DNA from: Ceratodon purpureus | Taxonomy: Eukaryota > Streptophyta > Bryopsida > Pseudoditrichales > Ditrichaceae | Assembly (NCBI GenBank): GCA_014871385.1 | Contig: CM026426.1 | Coordinates: 35,713,918-35,777,917 of the forward strand | Direction: 5' to 3' | Length of the DNA: 64,000 bases | Shown: positions 13,410 to 25,254 of the stretch, in pieces | How positions within the stretch are numbered: position 1 is the stretch's first letter | Layout of the letters: every line of letters starts with the position of its first letter | Made by a program: the position numbers and the translations under genes | The notes under the pieces: generated by a model | What the model saw: the letters and a program-made list of their open reading frames with translations, nothing else | The model's database searches: none | What the model was told of the DNA's origin: nothing

Positions 13410-14240
13410 AAGACAACACCACGGAGAAACGGCCGGTTTGCGGCACCATTTCCGGCCGGTATGGGAGAGATCCCATCGTTTTCATTATGGCTTGAAGCAG
13501 ACGTGAAGGAGGCAATTGATGCGGGTTCGGTGGTTCCAGAAGATGTTAAGGCTTCCTCGAAACCACCAAGTATTCAGGCACAAAATTACCGAAGTATGTA
13601 CTCATATGGGTATCATTATCGAGTGCAAAGTGTAGAAGACGGCGCCCATAATACATGTGATTCAGGTGTAGCTGCTACTTTCCGGAGACCTTGCCGATCA
13701 GGGAGGCGGGACACAAACCCAGTGGACGCCAACTTGGAGTACATAGGTCAGATACAAGAGATTGTAGAGTTGAACTATGTTCAGCATTGCACAGTGGTAC
13801 TAGTGTGCGAGTGGGTGAAGGCTAACTATCGAGGTAGAAATGCGACAGTTAAAAAGGATGAGTGGGGCTTCACATTGGCAAATTTCAACTCACTTGTACC
13901 ATTTGGGTACGAATCTTTCGCATTTCCATTACACTGTGAACATGTATTCTTCTCTAATGAGGAGGACGAGCCGGGCTGGAGGGTAGTTTTAAGAACCGAA
14001 GTAAGGGGCCGGAGGATTGACAGCGAAATGGAGGAAGAGGAAGAGGCACAATTGTTTGCGATGGGGAGGGATGTGGATTTTCAGGGGCTACGCGCTGCGA
14101 CCGAAATACTTGAGACAAATCCAAATCCTCTCCCAACTGGAAGGAACATACGTATTCCAGAATTGTTAGTCCCAGTGGCAGAAGTAGAAGTTGGTGTATT
14201 CGACAGGGATGTAGGAGAGTCTTCGGAGGAGGAGAACTAA
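13410..14240 (+). pseudogene. TNP2-like transposase, C-terminal DUF4216-like exon
   Basis: The open frame ends at TAA 14240 and contains ..PSFSLWLEADVKEAI.., ..MYSYGYHYR.., a Gly-Val in ..TCDSGVAA.. and ..EYIGQIQEIVELNYV.. followed by ..VVLVCEW... This order matches the C-terminus of CACTA TNP2 proteins, including DUF4216. The tail is acidic (..ESSEEEN). The 5' edge is unclear. A frame upstream (about 13375-13490) is also coding-like but out of register, and a GC-rich CGGCCGGT motif occurs twice there, suggesting a small duplication or indel. I therefore treat the exon as damaged. Confidence 0.65.
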
Positions 14241-16177
14241 CAGCGAACAAAGCTTGGTAAGTTACGTCTTCCAAAATATCAGTGATAATTTTTGGATCAG
14301 TATAACTAATATCTAATGTGCAAGGAAAACAGGTATTTAGTATGTTCATGAGGATGCCTTGACTGTATTCAGCAGAGCATTCCTAAAAAAAATTGAGTTA
14401 CTTTGAAATTTTATAAAGATTTAAGCAAGCCCTTCCTCTTTCGGCCGTTGGTGAGATTGCGTTACCTTTGCATTTATTGGTGTTGCATTAGAGGGGGTCC
14501 ATTGCTCTCACTTTAAGTTACCTTTTTTAAGACATGAAGGTGTACGATACAAACGACAAGAAGGTGATTCTGGCGATTTTCATCAAGAACCTTGGACTTA
14601 CATCATCGTTGCTTAGAAGGCTTTTGGATTCAAAACAATCATGCTGGTAAGTTTATTGATGACAAGCTTTATATTAGCTTGTTGTTCAGCAGCTGAAGTT
14701 CTGAAGTGTAACGGTGAACTGTGTTGGATTTACAGCCGGTGGACGCCCAAGTTCTTGCAACCAGAGGAATTTCACTGAAGCCATAGGTTCGTATGTTCAC
14801 TTGTTTGTCGAAAGTCGTTCTCTTGTTGATGGATAGCGTACAAACAGTACTCGTGTGTAAAGTAATTTTGGGAGGTTATTCCAGGCGTAAGTATTCATTG
14901 TTTTTTAGTTTGTAGGAATTTCTGGTCAAGTTATTTATCTTCCTTTCTGCCGGATTGCAGAGCCCCTTCTGTTTATTGATCTAAACGTTGGATTGCTTCT
15001 GTGTTAGGAGCTTAATGAAGAATTTTTTTTTTCGGCTCTTGGGTGGTGATGTCATGACTATTCCCGGCATTTTCCATTAAACCCAGGTATGTGTAGACAT
15101 GCTCTGTTCAGTCTTTCTTAATATTGATTTCACAAAGTTTACATGCATGTGAAATTTGACAAGCTTAGAAGACTCTAACAGGATTATATGGTGTATCAAA
15201 TTGCAGCGTTGTACATGTGGCCGAAGATGAAGTCAATTTCCGTCCTTGATGATCCCAGATGAATCAGTTGTATATCTGTCAAATCTCTATTGATTTTGCA
15301 TTCTCCGGTGAATGGGTGATGTTATTATCAATCATCTTGGACGTTGTGACAGTGCTGGGAAGCGTGCAGATTGTATAGTCGATTACGGGAAGTTCTGGGC
15401 GCTAACTTTCCAGTATGTAGCAAAATTCATACCCTAGTTTCCCGGCCAAATAACCTGAGTTTCCAGTAGGTAGTAGAATACATACATGCTATATCAAAAT
15501 GGCATACTCCATACAGAGGGAAGAGGAAACGCCCAAATTTTATGCGACACAATATTTTGGGAGACAAGGCTGTAAATGATAGTTTCTGCAGTTATCTGAC
15601 AGTGCAGCCATAATGTATCATTCTGAACTGTACATGTGAAAATGGATTTGTTACTCTCAAATGTTACATTATTAATTCAGTGAATGCTCTACTGTGTTCT
15701 GTTTGAGTACCGTGTGGGTAAAATTAAATTACTCTCAGCAAATTTTAGAAAATTGCATATTTAGAGCAAAAGTAAGAAGCGTAAAATATTAGGAGAGTAA
15801 ACTGTAACACATATGATGGGATAAAAAAATCAGGGAAATAAAATGAAAGGAAGTCACGATTTTACTGGAATGCCAGAATGCTATTATTGATTTAAACATC
15901 ATAAACGAAACTCATATAAAATCACCAATCAAAATTGGCGAAATGAATGCAATTATCATTAATAACTTTAAGGCACATGCCACATCAGCTCATGAAAAGG
16001 TAGCTCTTTGTAAATGAGGAGAAACCAGAGTGCAGTACCTAAATCAACTGAAAAGAGGCCAGCTATTTCGCATTGCCAAGCAAAAAATCAGAATCTGGTG
16101 ACAGTGGTCGATGTAGTGCACAAATCAACAGAACTTCGTTGATTTTCCGTTGATTTGGACCGGATGTTCTACTAGTG
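14241..16177. other. CACTA 3' flank and possible terminus
   Basis: This AT-rich stretch has no coding signal. Near the end, GTTGATTT or its complement AAATCAAC occurs at about 16038, 16121, 16137 and 16149, like subterminal transposase-binding repeats. The stretch ends in TTCTACTAGTG (16167-16177); read on the other strand this is CACTAGTAGAA, a common CACTA end. No matching left terminus was found in the window. Confidence 0.35.
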
Positions 16178-16585
16178 GAAGGATTCCTAAGCCCCAAGGC
16201 AGTTCTGTACCTAGTAGGCAATCGGCTTAGGTAGCAGCCGTAGGGGAAACCGAGAGCTACGACAACCAGAAGAGATACAACCAGGGATTAACCTCCAAGC
16301 TAATAATCAGAAGAGGTAAAGACAGTGCAAGGAAACATGCATAAGAAGTGAGCAAGCATTATGAGAGTTCACAAGGAAACACCAGCAATTATAAAAGGCG
16401 GACTGCTTTACTTAGTTTTAACAGGAGTGTCTCCATTGGAGTCATGGTGTGCCATGGAACCCAAGACCGAGGCCAAGGGCAATACAAAACCAGAGTCTAC
16501 TTCTCTAAGACGGAACTACGACTCATACAAAACTATGGAGTGCCTATTCTGTAAAGTATTATAGCTTTATATTACTCGATACTGC

Positions 16586-16765
16586 CTAGGAGTCCTTGTT
16601 GTCACTACCAGTACCACCGCTGGAACCGAAGTTTGCCACCTTCCACGCCTTTACTGCTCCTTCCCAGTCTTCCATACTTCCGAATCCCTTAGGCAGGTAA
16701 CACCCCTCCCAGGAGGGGCTTATGCGATGGTAGCCTCGTCGGAAGGGGCTCACCTTGTGTAATCC
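16586..16765 (-). CDS. Possible terminal exon, unknown gene
   Basis: A minus-strand acceptor (TTTTCCACAG) is followed by 59 open codons and a TAG stop. The peptide includes ..GYHRISPSWEGCYLPKGF.. and ..EDWEGAVKAWKVANFGS.. and ends in a polar, acidic tail. Composition looks protein-like and differs from the AT-rich surroundings. I do not recognise the family, and I could not place an upstream exon. It may be the end of a host gene or a transposed gene fragment. Confidence 0.3.
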   Translation of the reverse strand, partial: GLHKVSPFRRGYHRISPSWEGCYLPKGFGSMEDWEGAVKAWKVANFGSSGGTGSDNKDS

Positions 16766-16769
16766 CTGT

Positions 16770-18490
16770 GGAAAACATTTGTATTAAGGCAGCCACTATG
16801 ATGTACTTCTGAAAGCCCATATTGAACATGGCTGATTTACATGAGTGCTAAGTGCGTGGGCTAAGTCGCTGGTGGTTCTGTGTTTGAATATTCATGGAAA
16901 CTTGGGAACTACTCTGCCCGAAAGTGTTGCAGAGAATCCGACCCTCAATCCGAGCTTTTGGGCCTCGCGGACTTTTGGGCAAGGCGAGTATTCCATCCGA
17001 AAGTCTTGGAGGCCAATCGCCGCAGGCAATTCCGTGGCAGGAGGGTTCGTTGGGATGTATTGTAAAAAAACCCAAACGAGGTTACGAGAAGAGTTGCCAT
17101 CTCTTTGCGGAGCACTTCAGATCCAAGTCGGATCACTCTTAATTTTTCTTATGCAGCGGTAAGACGCTATACATTTCAAACATCTTTATCTTTTAAGTTT
17201 TTCAATTTTCAAAACAAGACAAATCCAAATGGTTAATATCTTGGCATACCATAGTGACTCCACCGATTTCCTAATGCCACATAAGTGTTTTTTTTCAAAT
17301 ATTTTTGGAAGTACAGCAAATGATTTTTTGCAATCCGTAGAAACGCTGATAAGTTGCTTTTGCAACCCATTGCCGGGGTTTTCATCTGGTACATGTGAGA
17401 TTTTACAGCCGATTGGAATCAAACCGCCAATACCTTGGCCCCCACCAAACAACCGATGGGTACCCATATCCATCATCTGGAAGTATAAGGTCATTTCGAA
17501 CCATTACATAAGTGTTTTAAAACAATTCTGAATGGGGCTTGCCTACATAAAAACTAAACTTTCATTACAATCCTTAGTAGGTAAATTTGAAATCATGTTA
17601 ATCCAAAACTAAAGAGTAAAGGACATTTATAAGTGTAGACTGTTCTATCTATTACAAACATGCTGCATTGTATGTAATTTAAAATATATTCAAATGTTAC
17701 AAGTAATGCCACTAATCAATAACACTTCTACTTCCTTCGTGACACACGAAGTATAGCGTAAATGTTTTCTTCATCTTTATTGCATTCACCTTTACCTTCT
17801 CTACGGCTGTCATCATTTTGGTACTAAGAGTCTTCATATTTGTCGACTGAGTTGTCATCGTCCTCCTCCCCATCTTCTTTGTGATACTTTGCATTCACAA
17901 TAGACACTTCTCTAGCAGAGTTTTGGTCCATTCTCCTGTTGATCATATATGGCATTGTGGTCCACTTCAAATCTAATGACACAGCTCTGCTTTTGAACGA
18001 AATCCCATGCACCTCCCTCAGATATTCCTGCATTTTCCTCAATAAGGTTATCCAACTCTTCCTTGCTTTTGCGTTGCACACGTTGGGCTTGTCAAGTAAT
18101 GTATTGTCCTTGGAATTTGACAACGTTGAAACCATTTGCCGAGGATCTGCCACCACATATTAATCTACCTGGTCGACATTTCACATTTAGCTCCTGAACG
18201 CTAGAGGCGGCATTTTTGCACTTTGTGATGGGTGTAGGGTTGTACATTTGGTCATCATTAACAACCCGTCTGCGTTGATGTGTGTTTTAATGGGAAAGTA
18301 GACGAGTGTTTTCCAATTGATTCACAATAGATATGTTGGCGGACGAGGCCTCTGGATTCATATGAGTTGTTAATTGATCGTTTGATTCCCTTACGTTTAT
18401 ATGTAGAAGAGCTTTGTATACTCCGTCCTTTGTGCACAAACCCATTTGGTTGTCATCTACAACGTCCTTAGAATGAGATGACATATACGA
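16770..18490. other. Degenerate, mostly non-coding stretch
   Basis: Several short ORFs lie on both strands (for example minus 17824-18156 and 18287-18484). They have charged, protein-like composition but different frames and many stops between them. They could be the remnant of a minus-strand repeat gene. I see no recognisable motif. Confidence 0.3.
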
Positions 18491-18513
18491 CGATTTATAT
18501 CAATTGTTTTCAA

Positions 18514-18527
18514 CTCCTAAAGGTCCA
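18514..18527 (+). repeat. Left terminal inverted repeat of piggyBac-like element
   Basis: CTCCTAAAGGTCCA, next to TCAA. It differs from the right end by one base. Confidence 0.65.
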
Positions 18528-19924
18528 AGTTGTTTTGGCATTTCCAAAACCGAAAACTGCAGATTTTGACCACCGTATGGAAATTGATGTATGTTTCCAA
18601 TACAATATGTTTTTTTGGTATTTCGAACCTTAAGATCATCAACCTTACTACATTCACTAACATCATGCTGAATTTCAACCGTTGGATCTTTACCATTTGT
18701 GAGATTATAACGTTCAAAGTTTACTGTTTTTTTTTTTTTTGGCTTTGCCGGAATGGCATACTCTAAATGGTGCCAAGGGAAACTTCATGATTGTTACCCC
18801 AAACATTTTGCTCATATTCTTTTTCATTTAAATAACTAAGTTGGGCACCTCCATGCAAAATTGTAGTGCCAAATATTACTTTTAGAGGCTTCATGCAATT
18901 TTTTCCCATTTTAGGGTCTAAAAGCTACTTCAATGTAAGAATGGGGGGTGTTGTGCAATTGCACCATCAAATATTATTTTTTTCCAAATCGCAACAATGA
19001 AGGTATAGCTTTATATAAATGAAAAATTTGGGTAAATTTTTTGAAAAAAAGAACCAAGATCTTAAATTTTGCCAAATTATGTAGTAGAAACCGTCCATAT
19101 GTATTAGAAAAACAAAGTGGACAAGGAGAAAAAAAGGGGACCCCTTCGCAATGGGATGGGTCCAGTATACAAAGGAGGTCAGCATTATAAATGACTTCCA
19201 ACAACCATAAATGTTGGGCCCTCAAACCTACATGTAAGTGCTAAATGCGCATGGAAAAATGGAATGGGGCTGTTGGGAACTTGTCAGGTAGGTGGACTCT
19301 AAACAAAAAAAAATCTAAACTTGAGGGGAGGGGGAGCTGGATCCTCAATCAAGTAACTCATTAAAACTTCAATTAGGTGACTAGGCATGGAATCTGCTAT
19401 TTTGCACAGGCTGAATCTGCTATTAGGCTGAATCTGGTATTAGGTGAATTTGCTGTTTTGCACAGGCTGCAAGGTGCTCATGGGGGTGTAGTCATGGGGG
19501 TATGATCATGGGCCCATCCCATGTGGTCATGGGATGTTGAGCATGGGAGGCATGGTGGGCCAGAGCCGGCCTATATAAGGGGCAATGCAACTTCAATTAC
19601 CATGATCTTCTGTGATCAGCCTACAATGCCTTGCCTTACCATCAAATTTCAGTTCACCCACACTAAGTCCCAAGATGACTATGACCATGCTAGACCTTCT
19701 TTGTCACAGTGCACAGACTGTGAGCAATTTTCTCAAATTCTATCAGACTGGTTGTGAGAAGACTCTCACTGTGCAAGGTAGGAACTGCCAAAAAAATTCA
19801 ATTGATAAGATGCCGATCATGATGTAGATGAATTTACCAAAAATAAAAGGAAAAAAAATATTAAGAAAAGAAAATATTACAAAACTGATAAGATTCAAAA
19901 ATATGGGATAACTTACACAAAACT

Positions 19925-21489
19925 CTAAGTCCGGCGTTGCCGTCGGTTGTGAATTTCAGTGTGCCATCTCTCATAATACCCACGGTCAAGACACATCCAC
20001 TTGTCACCACAATTGTGACAATAATAATGGAGTCTTTGAATTTGGCAAACTACACAATGGCGCCGTGTAGATGAATAGCCAGGAATGCGAATTCCCGATT
20101 GTGGGGGGACAGGAGGAAAATCGGTGGGATGAGTAATCTTCCTCGGACATCCATATAGTAATGCTTCACATAATCCCTTTTTGAATTGTAGGTGTGTCAT
20201 GGGGGTAACCGGTCTCCGGCGCTCGTTGACATGTTGAACACAATCCAAGTAGTAAATATACATATTCACCACCGAAAGGTCCAATAGGAAGAAAGAAATG
20301 CGATGCCACCATTTGTGACTCCGCACTTGGCAACTATAAGATGCCCGGAGTTGATCGGCGACGTCAACTCCCCTCATATGAGTAGTATACTCCAATAGAA
20401 CTGGTGAAGTTTGAATAAATTCCCGAGTTGCACCATTTCGCCAAGGAACCACCACCACCTTCTCACATGGAGCTTGAATGGGTAAAGCATGAGTAGAAAT
20501 AAGTAGCACCAGCTTTTTATCCTTCCACATAACACATGAGATAGTCCCGGAGTCATGCATTCTCCATAAAGTTGTGACTTTGGGCCCATTTTTGAATGCA
20601 ATTGTGTTTTTCAAACACAAAGGAAGGCCAATACGATTAGTCCCTATGGTTCCACTTGCATACACTCCCTTAGCTAAAAGTGTAGTGAGTAGTTCGATAC
20701 TAATAAAGTAGTTATCCATGGTCACACAATGGCCTACACCCTATAGGCCATCAAGCAACCTTAGAACAACGTTATGTGCCATTCTAGCATGGCCCACCCT
20801 TGGTTGGGGTTGCTCTAAGGAAGGAGGATTTATCCCATTGTCTTTCCCGCAATATATCTTAAAGTTCCATACAAATTTTGAAGTGGAACATGCCAAACAC
20901 AACACCTTCAAGCCCCACTTTTGAGGCTTTTTTGGGATGTATTGGCGAATTGGGGAATAAGTCCCCTTGTATCTTATCATCATTTCATCAATAGTAATAA
21001 ATTTCCCAAACACCATGCCAATTTGCATCTCTCAGGAATTGCATCAGCAAGCCATCTTGTTTGACCAATCTTATCATAACCTAGGTCATTTTTAGAAATC
21101 CCCTCCATGTTTGTAAGATGTAAACATCTTCTAATATCCTCATAACGGCGCCTTGTATATATGCTTGAAATAACGGGTCAATGGAAGAGCTCATCTTCCA
21201 TCCAATAAGTTCTCAAATTTGGTTGCACTTTCAAACCCATCAATAAGGCTACTCCCATAAATGCTTGGAGGCCACATATGGACAAATTCTTCCAATTAGG
21301 GCCTCCCTTGGTATGTCCAAACTCATCCAAGGGAGCACTAGCATATCGGTTGGTTTCTTGCAAAATGGTGAACAACATGTGGGGAGTCCAAAATAGACCA
21401 AAGAATTCCATAAAAGTGGGTAGAACACAATGGTTTTGTAAAGGGCCTCTTCTATTACCCACAAATGGGGTAGGCATAGGAGAATACAT
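19925..21489 (-). pseudogene. piggyBac-like transposase (DDE_Tnp_1_7), broken
   Basis: The decayed frame runs from 21489 to 19925 and holds the catalytic core. Blocks seen in order are ..TNRYASAPLDEFGHT.., ..ITIDEMMIRYKGTY.. (first Asp), ..TMDNYFISIELL.. (second Asp), ..WKDKKLVLLISTHA.., ..MRGVDVADQLRASY.. (third Asp and its neighbour), ..HKWWHRISFFLLDL.. and a C-terminal Cys-rich domain (CVVCQ..CHNCG..C..H). Lesions are TGA at 21178-21180, a one-base frameshift at a GGGAAA run near 21002-21010, and TAG at 20741-20743. The catalytic Asp codons and the Cys-rich end survive, so loss is recent relative to the gene. The family acts in the nucleus, cutting and pasting at TTAA. Confidence 0.85.
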
Positions 21490-21596
21490 AATACTTGGGT
21501 TTCTCCATGTTCCCTCTCTGAATTCATGTCTAAGCCCATCTTGTCCTTAATCTAATCCCACATGTGCATCTCCTCCATCACTATCACTCCCACTTT

Positions 21597-22919
21597 CTAG
21601 CTTTGGAATATCTTCACTACCTCCACCATTTCTTGTTCTTCTCCTTCTCTGACCCAAGTTTGCATCATGATTATTGCCTCTAGCATTCCTCGGTTCTTCA
21701 TTCCCCATTCCAAAAAATATACCCTCCCCATCATCACTGTCCCCATCACCCTGAAATCCCCACCCACCACCTCTTCCCCCCCGTCCTCCCCCATCCCTGT
21801 ACCCTCCCCCATCCCTGTACCCTCCCCCATCCCTGTACCCTCCCCCATCCCTGTACCCTCCCCCATCCCCATCCCGTCCCCCCTCCCCATCTGCTTGCCT
21901 TCCTCCATCCTGCCCCCCAATCCCGCTGCCTCCCTCCCGTCCCCCAAAGTTGTTGTCCTCACCCCGTCCCCTAATCCCGCTGCCCCCACCCTCGCAGGCA
22001 TCCCCATCCCCTCCCCCATCCCCATGTCGCCCCTCAATCCCAATGCCCCTCCAAACCAGATGCCCCCATCCCCGCTGTCACAAGCCTGCCCCCCAATCCC
22101 GCTGCCTCCACCATCGCAAACAAGGCTGCTGAGCCCGAGCTCGCAGCCCGCCAAGGTGGAGGCTAGCAAGGCGCAGGCTGGGGCCTACCCTTGGCTGCCA
22201 AGCTAGCTCGGGGTGGGCAGCCTTGTGGCCACTGTCCCGCCCAACATGCAGCCCGCATGCAGGGCTCCTGCGACCCCGCCCTCCTGCGCGCCATCATCGG
22301 GCGCCAAAGTGCTCCCCCGCCCTCCTCCTTCACCATCCCCGCCCGTTAGAATTCCGCCCCCTCTCACACCATCGTCCGCCTCCTGTTGCTCCCCCGCCTC
22401 CTGTTGCTCCCCCGGTTTGCGCCTCCTCTTTCGACCTCTTGCACCATGATTTCTTGCCTCTATTATCATCTCAAGTGGCCACAGCATTTCCTCTAGTCCT
22501 CCCCCACTTTCACTGTCATAGTCCAAATTCACTGATTGTAGATCCTCTTTTTCACTTGCGTAGTAACCACGATGTTGCTCTTGAGAAGCCATATAGTCTC
22601 CATCAAATCCAATTTTGGTGTCGGGCAAATTGTAGATCTGAACTGCAGGTCCCATGTCTGGCAGATCGTCAATCTGCAATGGTACAACTTCTTCATTTGG
22701 ACTAGAGGGTGGGGTGAGTGGAGCTGGAATTGGCTCCAGATCTTGTTGCAACCTTGAACTCCTGCGAATGGAAATCCCCTCCCACTCCATCTTTACACAA
22801 GCTTGGCACAGTAAGCCCCTACCTTTGCATTCAAACGTCGCATTTTTGTATATACATGCTTGAAAGTCATGAAATCTCACCTCCTTTCCCCTCTTGCAAG
22901 ATCCCCGCCGAGGTGGCAT
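21597..22919 (-). pseudogene. N-terminal region of the piggyBac-like protein
   Basis: This frame lies directly upstream of the transposase core. It starts at a plausible ATG (MPPRRGSCKRGKEVRF..) and has a Cys cluster (..CIYKNATFECKGRGLLC..) and an acidic, then Gly-rich stretch. TAG codons interrupt it at 22203-22205, again about 15 codons on, and at 21597-21599. Downstream, the acidic lead-in to the core (..ESGSDSDGGDAHVG..) is in a different frame, so at least one indel lies in the repetitive part. A further minus ORF at 22867-23157 overlaps its start. Long, acidic and variable N-termini are usual for piggyBac transposases. The assignment to the same gene is by position. Confidence 0.5.
21786..21868 (-). 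repeat. 18-bp coding minisatellite
   Basis: About 4.6 near-perfect copies of CTCCCCCATCCCTGTACC. Because 18 is a multiple of 3, each copy adds a hexapeptide in any frame (GTGMGE or GYRDGG on the minus strand) to the N-terminal part of the piggyBac-like protein. Confidence 0.9.
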
Positions 22920-24024
22920 CACTCTCGTCTGGAAAGGTAGATCTTACAACCTCTATGAATTCCTCTTCAAAGACTTGTTGTTCGATCCAGCCTAGAATGT
23001 GAGCTGCTTGTCTGTAGAAGGGATGTCTAAAATTGTTGGGTTGTAGCACCTTAGGCCACACACGGGACTTCTTCCGAATCCTTAGACTACGCAAATGCTT
23101 CTTGTCAAACAGTAGGAGCAAGGACTGGATTTGATGTTGGTGCAGTCGCTTGCGCACGCCCTAGATTCGGAGTCGCTCTGCACGTGTCGTAGGCAGCAAA
23201 ACTGCTCGTGAAGGTGACTGCGGCGTCGGTGCTGTCACAGCTGCTGGCGTGAGGAAGACCTGCGCCCCTACTTCGCTTGCTGCATCTGCAGCCACATCCC
23301 ACGCAATTAGCATTTTCGAAGTGAAATTATCAACCATGACTCCAACTGCCGTGCCCTGCTTGCTTACGATGAAGAGAAGGCTTGTGCTGAGGTAAAACTG
23401 TATTCTCTTTGCAATTCTGTCAACTACGTTATTATCTAGACAATTCTATAGATTCATAGACTGAATTGTTATCAATGCATAAACCCTTGCAGTTTTCAAC
23501 GACTAACTGGGCCTGCAGCACAGGTCACTGCCGACAAAGAAATTACTCAAGAGATCAGGTATTTTGAACTTTCAGATTGCACCCTAACCGTTACATTTGT
23601 TCATTAGTTTTTGTAATGGCTAAGACAACATATATTTTGCTGTGTAGTTTACAATTGAATGTATACCACAATGAGTTGCTCTACATCACGGCATTGTATA
23701 TTTTAGAACTCATCCATCAGATGTTGTTGCACCATGAGTGATGTTTGAGCGCTCATGAACTTTGTATTGCATTTACCAGATCATGTGCCACATGAAAACT
23801 GAATCACTGAACACCATAAATCCAGAGTTCTGATGTTCATAGTGGTTCATAATGTAGTTGTTCATAATCTTCTTGCTCACAAGATACAATTTTGCGTCAC
23901 ACAACATCTAGCATTCGGGATTCGGTTGAGCATTTCAGGGTCAAACCAAAGGATCGGAGGGACTCGGAGATAAGCACGATGATTTGTGCAATTGCTGACC
24001 TACTGACGAAGCACTAAGCAAACT

Positions 24025-24513
24025 CTATGACTTCAGATCGCTCAAAGTTACGGCACAAAACATGGTGTTCACCAAGCAGACATGGTGTTCATTGAACAGA
24101 ACATGGTGTTCACTGACACATGATGAGTGAACAAGCTTGAAAGACTCATGAATGAGGAGCTTACCGACTCCCACTTTTTCAACGATGACTGGCTGATTTG
24201 TTGTAGTGTCGCCCTGCTGCAGGTCGCCGAATCCGCCTCCGCTAGCAGCCTGCGTTGAAGCCGTTACATGCAGCGTCAGTGCGTTTTCACCTCTGCCTGT
24301 ACCGTCCTTGCCTCCGCCTGCAGTGACGTCCAAGTCGCCTCCGCCTGCAATCAACCTAAAATTTACCCCCTCCCCGCGAATGGCTCTCACTGCAATCACT
24401 GATCCACTGCCCTTGCTACATTCTCCCACATCTACACTAATTCCATGTTTACTACTACAGTCTCCCTCATCTAGCTGCACATTCAAGTTGTGCACACTGA
24501 TTGAATCCTCCAT
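24025..24513 (-). CDS. ORF inside the piggyBac-like element, unknown
   Basis: A 162-codon frame starts at ATG (MEDSISVHNLNVQLDEG..), with a Gly-rich middle and no recognised domain. It lies inside the element, upstream of the transposase on the same strand, so it may be a 5' exon or accessory ORF. The 3' third overlaps a short tandem repeat (24060-24118), which argues against conserved function. Confidence 0.25.
   Translation of the reverse strand: MEDSISVHNLNVQLDEGDCSSKHGISVDVGECSKGSGSVIAVRAIRGEGVNFRLIAGGGDLDVTAGGGKDGTGRGENALTLHVTASTQAASGGGFGDLQQGDTTTNQPVIVEKVGVGKLLIHESFKLVHSSCVSEHHVLFNEHHVCLVNTMFCAVTLSDLKS
24060..24118. repeat. About 20-bp tandem repeat, three copies
   Basis: ACATGGTGTTCA occurs three times at roughly 20-bp spacing with diverged linkers. 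Confidence 0.75.
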
Positions 24514-25053
24514 GATGCTGAATTTCTGACTTTCTAGTAGGAAGAGCTAAACTTTGAATTTACTGGATGATGGTTTTTTTTGTGTATTATGGTTCTTTCT
24601 TGTTGCTCTAATCCCACATTGCCTCATGAGTTCAAAACTTTGAAATTCAAATCCTCCCGTTGTAATTGTGTTTAGAGTAGCCTTTTAGATTTGCCGTTAC
24701 TGTCATGGCTGTTGGTGGCTAAACTTTGTAGCATTCACTGCTCTGCAAAAATGGGTTTACAGACACCCACTGTGAACCCAATGCCCTTGTCAAAAAATTG
24801 GCTCATGCCCAAGCCGCTGCCCCTTCTACCACGCAGTTCCCTCATTGGCATTGCAACCAGCCCGTCTTGCCCTACTTGGGTCTGAATTCGAAATTTGCCA
24901 TAACTTTTTCTCGCTTTTGAATTTTACTTTGAAATTTTTACCACACAAACTTCGTATGTTTATCCACAGCTGTTCCAAATTTCAGTCCAAAACATTCATT
25001 TTGGCAGCTTCATCTAAGCTGCCCAAAATAGCCAAAACCCGAATCGGGTTTCC

Positions 25054-25067
25054 TGGACCTTTAGGGG
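25054..25067 (-). repeat. Right terminal inverted repeat with TTAA target
   Basis: TGGACCTTTAGGGG followed directly by TTAA. Just inside lies a 17-bp palindrome AAACCCGAATCGGGTTT (about 25036-25052), possibly a transposase-binding or hairpin site. Confidence 0.65.
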
Positions 25068-25254
25068 TTAAATATGTAATAATGATCATTACCTACCAAA
25101 AAACAAATCAGAGAACTTCACACATTTAAGGACAAGACATGAAGAATCTTACACCAGCATCGTAGAATAAATCAGGGGTGGAATAAAGTTGAACAGAACG
25201 ACAAAGTTTAGCTAAATAACCATACTAGAAGCAATTTTGAAGGCAATAGATGCA

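Larger units (their letters stand above)
18514..25067 (-). mobile_element. piggyBac-like DNA transposon, about 6.55 kb
   Basis: The ends are inverted copies of a 14-bp sequence: CTCCTAAAGGTCCA at 18514-18527 and the complement of CCCCTAAAGGTCCA at 25054-25067 (13 of 14 match). The right end is flanked by TTAA (25068-25071), the obligatory piggyBac target. The left flank is TCAA (18510-18513), one transition from TTAA. A GTTTTGGC motif is shared just inside both ends. The minus strand carries a piggyBac-family transposase. All these traits agree with an old, now inactive insertion. The non-coding ends are long, especially on the left. Confidence 0.75.

Noticed and set aside
16845..17162. Plus-strand ORF of 105 codons and its overlapping minus-strand ORFs
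   Set aside because: Three plus-strand frames and two minus-strand frames are open at once in a GC-richer patch, with no motif favouring any. A real gene cannot be chosen.
21667..22206. Long plus-strand Pro/Ser-rich ORF
   Set aside because: It is the complement of the Gly-rich minus-strand piggyBac N-terminus and owes its openness to the C-rich minisatellite.
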